A DNA stretch of 35,444 bases from Spirosoma spitsbergense DSM 19989 (GTDB lineage Bacteria > Bacteroidota > Bacteroidia > Cytophagales > Spirosomataceae), in contig NZ_KB893591.1 in NCBI RefSeq assembly GCF_000374085.1, forward strand, positions 1 to 35,444, given 5' to 3'. The notes beneath the pieces are model-generated. The model was not told the origin of the DNA and ran no database searches. It saw nothing but the letters and a program-made list of their open reading frames with translations. This document shows, one piece after another, positions 20,251 to 28,508 of the stretch (the first letter of the stretch is position 1; the number at the start of each line of letters is the position of its first letter). The position numbers were made by a program, and so were the translations under genes.

Positions 20251-21201
20251 TTAAGGGGTGGCGTTTGTTGTTTTTTGTGCTTCACTCGGATTTTCGTCGC
20301 CTTCCAGATTGTAAAGAGCAACGTTCATTTCGAAACCCAGAATGAGCAACAAGGAGATCAGGTTGATCCAGATCATCAGTGCAATTAACGTGCCAATAGA
20401 TCCATATACTTTATTATAGGAACCAAAATTTGAAACATAAAAAGAAAAGGCGAGGGTTGTCAGTACGATCAGCACCGAAGCCGTAATGGCTCCCGGCATG
20501 ATAAAGACCCATTTCATATCAACATTCGGCCCAAGCCGGTAGATAACGGTAACGGCCCCGACAAACACCGCAAAAACGACCAGGTAACGACCTACATCCA
20601 ACAGGTTGGCGAAGAAAACGTTGTTCAGAATACCGAAGTGAAGCAGGTAATCGCTCACGTTGGCACCAATAATCAGCACCACAACGGCCAGAATCAGGGC
20701 AAAGGCCAGGGTAAAGGTCAACACAACCGCGATACCCCGAATTTTTAAAAAACTTCGTCTTTCCGCCGACTTATAGGACGAGTTAAAGGCATGGATCAGC
20801 GCCACCAGGCCGCTTGTAGCCGAATATAAAGCCAGCAAAAAACCGAACGATAAAACATTGCTCTGCGGGCGGCTGATTATATCATGAATCGTGGTGTTAA
20901 CAACCGTAAAGGTATTCCCCGGTAATACCTCCTGAAAAAACTCCATGATTTGTTTTTGCAGATCGGGGATAAACGTAATGTAGGGGATGAGGGTGAAGAA
21001 GAAAATAACGGTTGGGAACACGGCCAGAATAAGGCTGTAGGAAACGGAAGCGGCCCGCTCACTGGTGTCATTATCAACAATCTGGGACAGCATCCGCTTC
21101 AGAAACGTGTACCAGGTACTTCTCGAATTAAACGGGTGGTGATTGTGTAACCAGGCCTGAACGCCATTCAGTGACTTCAAACGCAATAGTTTATCGAACA
21201 T
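20251..21201 (-). CDS. YihY/virulence factor BrkB family membrane protein
   Basis: The 316-residue inner-membrane protein shows the YihY/BrkB pattern: DNDTSERAASVSYSLILAVFPTVIFFF (family motif A..S..Y.L...FP) and five further hydrophobic helices, including ALYSATSGLVALIHAFN, FALILAVVVLIIGANV, YLVVFAVFVGAVTVIYRLGP and LIALMIWINLISLLLILGFEMN. The family was once called ribonuclease BN, but that activity belongs to another protein. Its true function is unknown. A short polar tail follows the last helix. Confidence 0.92.
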   Translation of the reverse strand: MFDKLLRLKSLNGVQAWLHNHHPFNSRSTWYTFLKRMLSQIVDNDTSERAASVSYSLILAVFPTVIFFFTLIPYITFIPDLQKQIMEFFQEVLPGNTFTVVNTTIHDIISRPQSNVLSFGFLLALYSATSGLVALIHAFNSSYKSAERRSFLKIRGIAVVLTFTLAFALILAVVVLIIGANVSDYLLHFGILNNVFFANLLDVGRYLVVFAVFVGAVTVIYRLGPNVDMKWVFIMPGAITASVLIVLTTLAFSFYVSNFGSYNKVYGSIGTLIALMIWINLISLLLILGFEMNVALYNLEGDENPSEAQKTTNATP

Positions 21202-21292
21202 AATGATTCGTGTAGTTAGTACCGATGTCTACCTGCCAGGAACCGGTTAATGTTGACTGTTAGCTGCCTGTCAACGAACAACTATGCCTGTT

Positions 21293-21712
21293 TTAACTGC
21301 CTTCCCGAAAGAAAGGTTTAGTAGCCTCAACCAGCTCTGGCGGAGCCGCACAGGGGCGGCCTGTATCGGTACGGACGAAAACCAGGGTCGTTTGACCCGT
21401 ATTGAGCAGCTGACCAGTCTGGTTGAAAATTTCGTACTCAAACAGTAACCGGGTTTTGGGAAGCTGCGGGATGGTAACGCGAATGGTGAGCAGGTCGTCG
21501 TATTTAGCCGGGCGAATAAAGCGGGAGTTAAGGTCATAAACGGGCATTGACAGACCATCTTCCTCCATTTTTTTATAACTCAATCCGATGTGACGAAGAG
21601 CCTCGACTCGGCCAATCTCGTAAAAATGGGCATAATTACCGTAATACACAATTCCCATCTGATCCGTATCGTAATAACGAACCCGGATATTAGTAACCTC
21701 GTGAGTAAGCAT
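21293..21712 (-). CDS. acyl-CoA thioesterase, YbgC/4HBT hotdog family
   Basis: The 139-residue protein has the hotdog-fold thioesterase signature IRVRYYDTDQMGIVYYGNYAHFYEIGR, with the catalytic Asp of YDTDQMG near residue 13. It hydrolyses acyl-CoA thioesters; substrate unknown. The ATG at 21712 was chosen because the added upstream residues of the longer frame do not match the family. mltG lies 93 nt upstream on the same strand and YihY 91 nt downstream. Confidence 0.92.
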   Translation of the reverse strand: MLTHEVTNIRVRYYDTDQMGIVYYGNYAHFYEIGRVEALRHIGLSYKKMEEDGLSMPVYDLNSRFIRPAKYDDLLTIRVTIPQLPKTRLLFEYEIFNQTGQLLNTGQTTLVFVRTDTGRPCAAPPELVEATKPFFREGS

Positions 21713-21805
21713 AGGTTGAAAATTAATGATGAATTGACTATACACATCAACACGCATCATTTATACTCGCACCGGCGACCCGGTCATCAGTCATCATTCA
21801 AAAAC

Positions 21806-22843
21806 TTATTTCATGATTTTCATCCGCGTCAGGGCCTGCTGATACAGGCGGGCGTTGGCCATATGCTCAGCCAGGGTTTTCGAGAAGGTGTGATAGCCAT
21901 TGAAACGGGCATCTACCACAAAAAACAGGTAGTCGTGCTTCTCGGCGTTCAGCACGGCGTCAATGGTAGCGGGCGCGGGCAGGTTGATCGGTCCCGGTGG
22001 CAGACCGGTGTAGCGGTAGGTATTGTACGGCGAATCGATGGTCAACTGCCGGTTCAGCAATCGGCGGATGCCAAAATCGCGCAGGGCAAAAATAACCGTT
22101 GGATCTGCTTCCAGCTTGATGCCCTGTTTCAGCCGGTTCAGGTACACACCCGCCACGCGTGGCTGCTCATCCCGCTTGTTGGTTTCTGCCGCTACAATGG
22201 AGGCCAGTACCTGCACCTGGGTTTGGCTCATTCCCAGGGCTTTGGCTTTCTCCTGACGCTCCGGGGTCCAGAATTTCTTGTACTCTGTACTCATCCGCTC
22301 CAGTAAAACTTCGGGTTTGATGGTCCAGAACATTTTGTAGGTATTGGGCAAAAACATACAAACAATGGTCGTCGTATCGAAACCGAATTTCTGGCAGGTA
22401 GCCGGGTCGTTGAGTAAGGTGCCAAGGGAGTCGGAACTGAACTCAAACTTATTGCCCAGTCGCTGGATGAGGTCACTTTTTTGCCGCATGCTGTTGAACG
22501 TGACATCCATGGCATCCTGGCTGCCATTACGCAGTTTGACCAGGGCCTCCCGGTTGCCCATACGCGGCCGGATTTCGTAGCGCCCTTCTTTTACCCGCTC
22601 AGGATACTTCATCAGCTTGGCCAGGAACCGGAACGATGTTTCGTCGTTGACAACGTCGTGCTTCTTCAGCGTGTCCATAACCGACTCAAACGTGGCGCCA
22701 CGCGGAATCAGCAGGGCAAACGGTTTGTCTTCGTCCTGCACCAGCAGGTTCGGGCTTCGGTACACCTGCCAGAAATAAAACGAAAACGTAGTCAGCAGGA
22801 TAGATACGGTAAGGAATAAGCCTATTTTAAGATTTTGGGACAT
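21806..22843 (-). CDS. mltG: endolytic murein transglycosylase MltG
   Basis: MltG cuts nascent peptidoglycan glycan strands at the outer face of the inner membrane and is thought to release them from synthesis. The 345 residues have one N-terminal membrane helix (about 7-26), a LysM-like region (ALLIPRGATFESVMDTLKKH) and the YceG catalytic domain. The catalytic glutamate is E220 in VLASIVAAETNKR. The family block SPYNTYRYTGLPPGPI is intact. Length is normal. Confidence 0.95.
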   Translation of the reverse strand: MSQNLKIGLFLTVSILLTTFSFYFWQVYRSPNLLVQDEDKPFALLIPRGATFESVMDTLKKHDVVNDETSFRFLAKLMKYPERVKEGRYEIRPRMGNREALVKLRNGSQDAMDVTFNSMRQKSDLIQRLGNKFEFSSDSLGTLLNDPATCQKFGFDTTTIVCMFLPNTYKMFWTIKPEVLLERMSTEYKKFWTPERQEKAKALGMSQTQVQVLASIVAAETNKRDEQPRVAGVYLNRLKQGIKLEADPTVIFALRDFGIRRLLNRQLTIDSPYNTYRYTGLPPGPINLPAPATIDAVLNAEKHDYLFFVVDARFNGYHTFSKTLAEHMANARLYQQALTRMKIMK

Positions 22844-22856
22844 GGTAAAGAGGTGA

Positions 22857-22940
22857 GTAATGAGTAATGTAGAATGAACAATGAAAGGTTGCTGTTAGAA
22901 AGTCATTGCTGATTGCTCATTATTCATTGTACATTAAACA
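22857..22940. repeat. AATGA/TCATT-word imperfect palindrome in the mltG-MFS gap
   Basis: The 22844-23173 gap between divergent genes holds no gene that I can support. Within it, 22873-22885 pairs with 22923-22935 (12 of 13) and 22859-22865 with 22916-22922, both made of AATGA/TCATT words. The rest holds two possible -7 elements (22969-22976 minus, 23145-23152 plus). Confidence 0.45.
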
Positions 22941-22968
22941 TTGTAAATATTCAGTTGATAGTATGCCG

Positions 22969-22976
22969 CAAATTTA
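22969..22976 (-). promoter_or_regulatory. candidate -7 element for mltG
   Basis: The minus strand reads TAAATTTG, 125 nt before the mltG ATG. No TTG at the expected -33 distance, so only partial support. The transcript leader would contain the AATGA palindrome. Confidence 0.25.
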
Positions 22977-23144
22977 CGCCAAAACATGACCCGTTTGTCT
23001 ATTTCGCTTATGAAGTACGTGTTATCACCTTTGTCGGGTCTATCTGGAGACAGGCCTTACGGTGTTGCCTGGATAAGCGTAGTGTACGAATGGGTCGGGC
23101 CTGTTTCATTTGGGCAAATCGTCTCCTTATCGGTAAAAGCATTG

Positions 23145-23152
23145 TAAATTTG
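23145..23152 (+). promoter_or_regulatory. candidate -7 element for the MFS gene
   Basis: TAAATTTG matches TAnnTTTG, 21 nt before the TTG start proposed at 23174. A -33 element is not clear. It argues against the longer N-terminus possible from 22913 or 23090. Confidence 0.3.
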
Positions 23153-23173
23153 TGCGAACCAAATCAACTGGTT

Positions 23174-24433
23174 TTGCTCGCTCGCTCTTTTTCTACCCGA
23201 CAAACTCACCGGGCCCCTTCGCTCTATACGCTTTCATTCTGGCTGCTTGCCCTGAGTAATTTTTTATTCTGCGCCAGTTTTTCAATGATGATTCCCGAAC
23301 TGCCTGCGTATCTGACGAAGATGGGTGGGAAGGAGTACGTAGGACTAATTATTGCGCTGTTTACGCTCACGGCGGGTATTTCGCGCCCTTTTAGTGGGAA
23401 AATTACGGATACCGTAGGGCGGGTGCCGGTCATGGCATTCGGATCTATCGTGTGTTTTGTCTGTGGGTTACTTTATCCCTACCTGCTCACGGTGTGGGGT
23501 TTCCTGACGCTCCGGCTTATTCACGGGTTTTCTACGGGGACCAAACCTACCGCTACGGCCGCCTACGTGGCCGATATGGTTCCCGCCAACCGGCGGGGTG
23601 AAGCCATGGGGACACTGGGACTGTTTACGGCAATGGGCATGTCGCTCGGACCGGCGGTTGGCAGTTGGTTAGCGACCGATTTTTCCATGCAGATCATGTT
23701 CTGGACTTCGTCGGCGTTTGCCCTGCTATCCATCGTCATCCTGCTACAAATGCCCGAAACCCTGGTCAATACGCAACCGTTTCGGTTTAGTCTGTTACGA
23801 TTGAAGAAGAACGAAATTTTCGACAAACAGGCCCTTTCACCGTTCATTGTACTGTTGCTGCAATCCTTCTCATCGGGCGTTGTGCTGATTGTGGTGCCAA
23901 CGCTCAGTACCTCGCTCGGTATTGCCAACAAAGGGCTTTTTTTCTCTGTGTATACCATTGCCTCGCTGGGTATCCGGCTGTTATTCAGTCGAAGTTCTGA
24001 CCGGTACGGACGATTACCCGTGCTGTTTGTGTCGACCAGTGTATTGGTGATTTCGATGGTGCTGCTCATGCTGACCGATTCGACCGCGTGGTTCTGGACG
24101 GCGGCCGTTTTCTACGGCATGTCGTGGGGGATGAATTCGCCCACCGTGCAGGCCTGGACGGCCGACCTGAGCGATGAAAAAACGCGCGGGCGGGCCATGG
24201 CGACCATGTACATTGCTCTCGAAGCGGGTATCGGTCTGGGAGCAGTGGGCGCGGGCTGGGTACTCAATAATAGAGTGGGTGAATCGGGCATGGCGGCATC
24301 GTTTGGCGTGTCGGCCCTCATAGCCCTCATTGCCGTTGGGTATCTGGGCTGGTTCTGGCGAAAAGGAAACCAGCAACGATTGATTCCGATGAACGAAGCC
24401 GACGAAATGGCTCTGGTAGACGGTGAACCCTGA
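23174..24433 (+). CDS. major facilitator superfamily transporter
   Basis: A 12-helix inner-membrane transporter, substrate unknown. TM1 is LSFWLLALSNFLFCASFSMM. The loop 2-3 signature appears as GKITDTVGRVPVM, and the repeated version in the second half is SRSSDRYGRLPVLF. TM4-5 carry the RLIHGFSTGTKPTATAAYVADMVP motif seen in drug-efflux-like MFS proteins. The frame is open from 22913, but the first 85 residues are not transporter-like. A TTG at 23174, just before TM1 and after a -7 element, gives about 419 residues; the ATG at 23090 is the alternative. Its stop overlaps the next start (TGATG). Confidence 0.88.
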   Translation: MLARSFSTRQTHRAPSLYTLSFWLLALSNFLFCASFSMMIPELPAYLTKMGGKEYVGLIIALFTLTAGISRPFSGKITDTVGRVPVMAFGSIVCFVCGLLYPYLLTVWGFLTLRLIHGFSTGTKPTATAAYVADMVPANRRGEAMGTLGLFTAMGMSLGPAVGSWLATDFSMQIMFWTSSAFALLSIVILLQMPETLVNTQPFRFSLLRLKKNEIFDKQALSPFIVLLLQSFSSGVVLIVVPTLSTSLGIANKGLFFSVYTIASLGIRLLFSRSSDRYGRLPVLFVSTSVLVISMVLLMLTDSTAWFWTAAVFYGMSWGMNSPTVQAWTADLSDEKTRGRAMATMYIALEAGIGLGAVGAGWVLNNRVGESGMAASFGVSALIALIAVGYLGWFWRKGNQQRLIPMNEADEMALVDGEP

Positions 24434-24855
24434 TGGATGCTATAGAGCCTGAAATACGCCCCCTGGTGGATGCCCTGAACCAAACCGGTCTGGTGCGCAC
24501 GTTTTCGAGTTGTCAGGGACACTTTGGCCCCGACGAACAAACCCTCGTTGACCGAAATCATGCCGAAGTCCGGTTTGTCCCTGCCGATGGTATACCCACA
24601 GCATCCGTAGAAAAACTACTGGCCAGCGTACTAACTCAGTTTAAATATCAGCACGGCATCCTGCCCGTTACGCTAAAAGGGTACAGGCTATACACGCCCA
24701 TTGATGAGGAAATGGTCGAAGAAACGTTTGTGCTCGAACTTCGCCCGTTCAACCGGTTCGATTTGCCCGACCGGAAACGGGCTGACATAGGCCGGGCCAT
24801 CGGGAAGGTGGTACTAATTATTGGACATAGAAACGCCCTCACCAAACCAAATTAA
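24433..24855 (+). CDS. small protein with a CxGH motif, function unknown
   Basis: The 140-residue cytosolic protein starts inside the MFS stop codon (TGATG, one base shared), so the two are translationally coupled. It has VDALNQTGLVRTFSSCQGHFG followed by HAEVRFV, a Cys-x-Gly-His pattern seen in several small uncharacterised families and loosely like the start of TYW3-type domains (an impression, not a search). No membrane segment or signal is seen. The last codons lie in the left arm of the terminator. Confidence 0.75.
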   Translation: MDAIEPEIRPLVDALNQTGLVRTFSSCQGHFGPDEQTLVDRNHAEVRFVPADGIPTASVEKLLASVLTQFKYQHGILPVTLKGYRLYTPIDEEMVEETFVLELRPFNRFDLPDRKRADIGRAIGKVVLIIGHRNALTKPN

Positions 24856-24875
24856 GGGGTGAGGGCGTTTCTTTT
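24830..24875. terminator. terminator overlapping the end of the CxGH gene
   Basis: Bases 24830-24843 pair perfectly with 24858-24871 (14 bp), followed by TTTT. The stop codon lies in the loop and the left arm is coding. Read from the other side it ends 14 nt from the hslU stop, so it can serve both convergent genes. Confidence 0.8.
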
Positions 24876-24884
24876 CAGCGTTAC

Positions 24885-26276
24885 TTACAATATAAACTGG
24901 CTCAAATCCCGGTTCTTCACCAGGCCGTTCAGTTTTTCGTTCACTAGGTCTTTCGTGACGACCACGTGGGCGTTGGCTCCGATAACGTCGGGAATGTCGA
25001 ACATGAAATCATTCATGAGGTGACTCAGTACCGTTTGCAGCCGTCGGGCACCGATGTTTTCTACTTCGCCATTTACTTCGAAAGCAATCCGGGCCAGTTC
25101 GCGCAGGGCATCATCGTCGAAGGTTAGGCCGACCTCCTCCGCTTCCAGCATGGCTACATATTGCTTGGTGAGCGCATTCCGGGGCTCTTTCAGGATATGA
25201 TAGAAATCATCCTCCGATAAACTTTGCAACTCCACCCGAATCGGGAAACGCCCCTGTAGCTCCGGAATCAGGTCACTGGGTTTAGCCACGTGGAAAGCTC
25301 CGGCGGCAATAAACAGGATATGGTCGGTATGAATAACGCCGTATTTCGTATTGACGGCACTGCCTTCCACAATGGGCAATAAGTCGCGCTGGACACCCTC
25401 CCGGCTTACGTCGGGGCCGCCACCGCCGTTACCCGACCGGGCCGAGGCTACTTTGTCAATTTCGTCGATGAAGATGATACCGGCATCCTCCGCTTTACGA
25501 ATGGCTTCCTCCTTCACCTCGTCCATGTCGATAAGTTTGGCCGCTTCTTCTTCCAGCAGAATAGTCCGGGCTTCAGCAATGGTGACCTTGCGTTTTTTAC
25601 CCCGCTTAGGCATCATGTTGCCAATCATTTCCTGAATATTCATCATGGACAGGTCATCCACCGAACCGCCCATTACCCCGATATTCGGTGTCTGGGATTG
25701 CTGCACGTCGATGTCGATTTTACGGTCGTCCATTTCGCCGTTGCGGATTTTTTCGCGGAACCGCTCGCGGGTGCGTTCGTTCAGTTCCGCGTCAGAATCG
25801 CCCTTGTTTTCGTTCTCGAATCCAACCTGCCCATTCGGTACGGGTTTAACGGATGGAATCAGGATATCCAGAATGGCATCTTCCACCAGTTGCTGCGCCC
25901 GTACCTGTACGGCTTCTTTTTTGGCCGACCGGACCATGTTGACGGATTGCTCGACCAGGTCACGCACCATACTTTCTACATCGCGGCCCACGTAGCCCAC
26001 TTCGGTAAACTTGGAGGCTTCGACCTTGATGAATGGGGCATCGGCAATTTTAGCCAGTCGCCGGGCAATTTCGGTTTTCCCGACGCCCGTGGCACCAATC
26101 ATCAGAATGTTGTTCGGTGTGATTTCGTGCTGCATATCGGCCGGACTATTCATGCGTCGCCAGCGGTTACGCAGGGCAATGGCTACATTGCGTTTGGCAT
26201 CGTGCTGGCCGATAATATATTGGTCGAGTTCGGCAACAATCTGCCGGGGGGTAAGGTCTTTTAGTAATTCAGTCAT
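24885..26276 (-). CDS. hslU: ATP-dependent protease ATPase subunit HslU
   Basis: HslU is the AAA+ unfoldase ring of the HslUV (ClpYQ) protease. In 463 residues Walker A is GATGVGKT (61-68), Walker B is IIFIDEIDK, and the I-domain lies between them with its charged insert. The second region ends in ENIGARRLQTVLSHLM (sensor 2) and the C-terminal tail LSQFIL, which docks into HslV. The ATG at 26276 is preferred to the TTG one codon earlier. hslV is not in the window. Confidence 0.97.
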   Translation of the reverse strand: MTELLKDLTPRQIVAELDQYIIGQHDAKRNVAIALRNRWRRMNSPADMQHEITPNNILMIGATGVGKTEIARRLAKIADAPFIKVEASKFTEVGYVGRDVESMVRDLVEQSVNMVRSAKKEAVQVRAQQLVEDAILDILIPSVKPVPNGQVGFENENKGDSDAELNERTRERFREKIRNGEMDDRKIDIDVQQSQTPNIGVMGGSVDDLSMMNIQEMIGNMMPKRGKKRKVTIAEARTILLEEEAAKLIDMDEVKEEAIRKAEDAGIIFIDEIDKVASARSGNGGGGPDVSREGVQRDLLPIVEGSAVNTKYGVIHTDHILFIAAGAFHVAKPSDLIPELQGRFPIRVELQSLSEDDFYHILKEPRNALTKQYVAMLEAEEVGLTFDDDALRELARIAFEVNGEVENIGARRLQTVLSHLMNDFMFDIPDVIGANAHVVVTKDLVNEKLNGLVKNRDLSQFIL

Positions 26277-26354
26277 CAATCAGGAAGGAGCAGGTAATGG
26301 ATACGCCCCGTCAAATAAACGCAGGAAACCGAAAAATGTGCCAGTGAGATAGGG

Positions 26355-26362
26355 TAAATTTG
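26355..26362 (+). promoter_or_regulatory. candidate -7 element for the GH20 gene
   Basis: TAAATTTG matches TAnnTTTG, 70 nt before the ATG at 26433. No clear -33 TTG. Weak support. Confidence 0.25.
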
Positions 26363-26432
26363 GGTTTTGACCGTTCGATATTAAAATACACGCCCAATTC
26401 GCTTTACTATATAATTATCAATCACGCATAGT

Positions 26433-28319
26433 ATGAACCTGAGTCGCCTGTTTGTTTTTGCCTTTTGTATTGCCACTGCCCAGGCCCAGTCGCCGGTCAG
26501 TTTGATACCCCAACCCGCCAGTGTACAGCCGCGAACGGGGGTTTTCGCGCTGACCAAATCCGCCAGCATCCATTATAACAAACCCGAAGCCCAGGATGTG
26601 GCAGATATGCTCGGCCTGAAACTAAACTTGCCCACCGGCTTCGGTATTGCGGCCCGGCCGGGCAAAACGGGCACGATTCAGCTCAACCTGACCGATACCC
26701 ACAACGCCGAGCTTGGCGACGAAGGGTACACGCTCAGCAGTTCGCCAAAAAGCGTAGTCATCACGGCCAACCGCCCGGCCGGACTATTTTACGGCATGCA
26801 GACCCTGCTGCAACTCCTACCCAAAGAGATAGAAAGTAAAACGCTGGTAAAGACCGTTCGCGCCTGGACGCTGCCCGCCGTTTGGATTGTGGACCACCCC
26901 CGCTTTGGCTGGCGGGGTATCATGCTCGACGTGAGCCGCCACTTCTTCACCAAAAATGAGGTGAAACAATACATCGATCAGCTGGCCCGGCTGAAATACA
27001 ATACCTTTCACTGGCACCTGACGGATGACAACGGCTGGCGGATCGAAATCAAATCATTACCCAAACTAACCGAAGTGGGTGCCTGGCGCGTTGCCCGGGC
27101 CGGACACTTCGGCGACCGCGCCGAGCCGAAACCCGGCGAACCGGCAACCTATGGCGGCTTTTATACGCAGGATGATATTCGGGAAGTGGTTGCCTACGCC
27201 CAGGCCCGCAACGTAACGATCGTGCCCGAAATCGATGTGCCCGGCCACAGCATGGCGGCTTTGGCCGCCTACCCGGAACTGAGCTGTACCAAAGCCATCG
27301 TAAGCGTTAATCCCGGTACTTCCTTTTCGGACTGGTACGGGAACGGCACCTTTAAAATGAACGTAGAAAACACGCTCAACCCATCGGATGAGAAGGTGTA
27401 CGAGTTTCTGGATAAGGTATTTACCGAAGTAGCCGCCCTGTTCCCCAATCAATACATCCACGTGGGGGGCGATGAGTGCTACAAAGGCTACTGGGCGCAG
27501 GACTCCGGCTGTCAGGCACTGATGAAAAAACTGAACATACGCCACGTGGAGGATCTGCAGGGGTATTTTATGGGGCGCGTGGAGAAGATTCTGACCGCCA
27601 AAGGCAAGAAACTGCTGGGCTGGGATGAAATCTTAGAGGGCGGCATTTCGCCGGGGGCTACCGTCATGAGCTGGCGGGGTATCAAAGGCGGGATTGAAGC
27701 GGCTAAAGAAGGACACAACGTGGTGATGACACCGACTACGTTCGCGTACCTGGACTATAATCAGGGCGAGGTAACCATCGATCCGCCCATTTACGCGACC
27801 CTGCGTACCAGCAAAAGTTACAGCTACGAACCGGTGCCGGATGGGGTCGATGCCAAATACATTCTGGGTGGACAGGGCAACCTCTGGACCGAACAGGTAC
27901 CTACCCTGCGTTACGCCGAATACATGACCTATCCCCGCGCCTGGGCGTTGTCGGAAGTGTTCTGGTCGCCGAAGGAAGCGAAAAACTGGCCTGACTTTGT
28001 GAAACGCGTGGAAACCCACTTCGACCGGGCTGATGTGGCGCAGATAAACTACTCGAAAGCGATTTACGATGCCATTGTCAAAACGAGTATGAATAACGGC
28101 AAACTACGGCTCGAACTGGCGAGCGAAGCACCGGGCCTGAACATTTACTATACCATCGACGATACCATGCCCGACCAGTTCTCGACCCCCTATAACCAGC
28201 CCATCGACCTGCCCGATGGCCCCATCACCTTACGCGTCATCACGTACCGGAGCGGCAATCCCATCGGTCATTTGATTACGCTGTCGCGCGATGCCCTGCA
28301 AAAGCGGGTGGGCAGGTAA
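26433..28319 (+). CDS. secreted beta-N-acetylhexosaminidase, GH20
   Basis: The enzyme removes terminal N-acetylhexosamine from chitin- or glycan-derived chains. A signal peptide (FVFAFCIATAQAQ, cleavage after about residue 19) is followed by a GH20b-type N-domain (to about 140) and the GH20 barrel (about 150-500). The catalytic Asp-Glu pair is D347-E348 in HVGGDE, and FHWHLTDDNGWRIEIK lies in the active site. A C-terminal chitobiase-type beta domain with IYYTIDDTMP completes the 628 residues. Likely periplasmic or surface exposed. The T9SS C-terminal sorting domain is not evident. Confidence 0.95.
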   Translation: MNLSRLFVFAFCIATAQAQSPVSLIPQPASVQPRTGVFALTKSASIHYNKPEAQDVADMLGLKLNLPTGFGIAARPGKTGTIQLNLTDTHNAELGDEGYTLSSSPKSVVITANRPAGLFYGMQTLLQLLPKEIESKTLVKTVRAWTLPAVWIVDHPRFGWRGIMLDVSRHFFTKNEVKQYIDQLARLKYNTFHWHLTDDNGWRIEIKSLPKLTEVGAWRVARAGHFGDRAEPKPGEPATYGGFYTQDDIREVVAYAQARNVTIVPEIDVPGHSMAALAAYPELSCTKAIVSVNPGTSFSDWYGNGTFKMNVENTLNPSDEKVYEFLDKVFTEVAALFPNQYIHVGGDECYKGYWAQDSGCQALMKKLNIRHVEDLQGYFMGRVEKILTAKGKKLLGWDEILEGGISPGATVMSWRGIKGGIEAAKEGHNVVMTPTTFAYLDYNQGEVTIDPPIYATLRTSKSYSYEPVPDGVDAKYILGGQGNLWTEQVPTLRYAEYMTYPRAWALSEVFWSPKEAKNWPDFVKRVETHFDRADVAQINYSKAIYDAIVKTSMNNGKLRLELASEAPGLNIYYTIDDTMPDQFSTPYNQPIDLPDGPITLRVITYRSGNPIGHLITLSRDALQKRVGR

Positions 28320-28508
28320 TTATTCCTGGTCATTACGCTTAGCTGTCATTCTTAGTCATTGATGGTCATTACGGTTAGCTGTCATTGGTGGTCATTCATG
28401 GTCACTGATTGTAAAGCGACGACCATGAATGACCACCAATGACTAAAAATGACAATCTTATTACGGCGCAGCCTGATGACTAAGAATGACAATTAATGAC
28501 CAATAATT
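28318..28508. repeat. nested palindrome of TCATT words between convergent genes
   Basis: Three nested pairings share one axis: 28381-28403 with 28421-28443 (23 bp perfect), 28344-28359 with 28476-28491 (16 bp perfect), and 28327-28334 with 28494-28502, flanked by 28318-28324 with 28502-28508. A 23-nt direct repeat with one mismatch (28328-28350 and 28364-28386, period 36) overlaps the left half. The right end covers the last codons of porQ, the left end the GH20 stop. Confidence 0.85.

Noticed and set aside
20124..20345. Plus-strand frame of 73 codons
   Set aside because: It overlaps the end of the YihY-type gene antisense, is rich in Cys and aromatic residues, and shows no family motif.
28328..28500. 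CRISPR-like array of TCATT repeats
   Set aside because: The units are short, irregular and palindromic as a whole, there are no unique spacers of constant length, and no cas genes are present.
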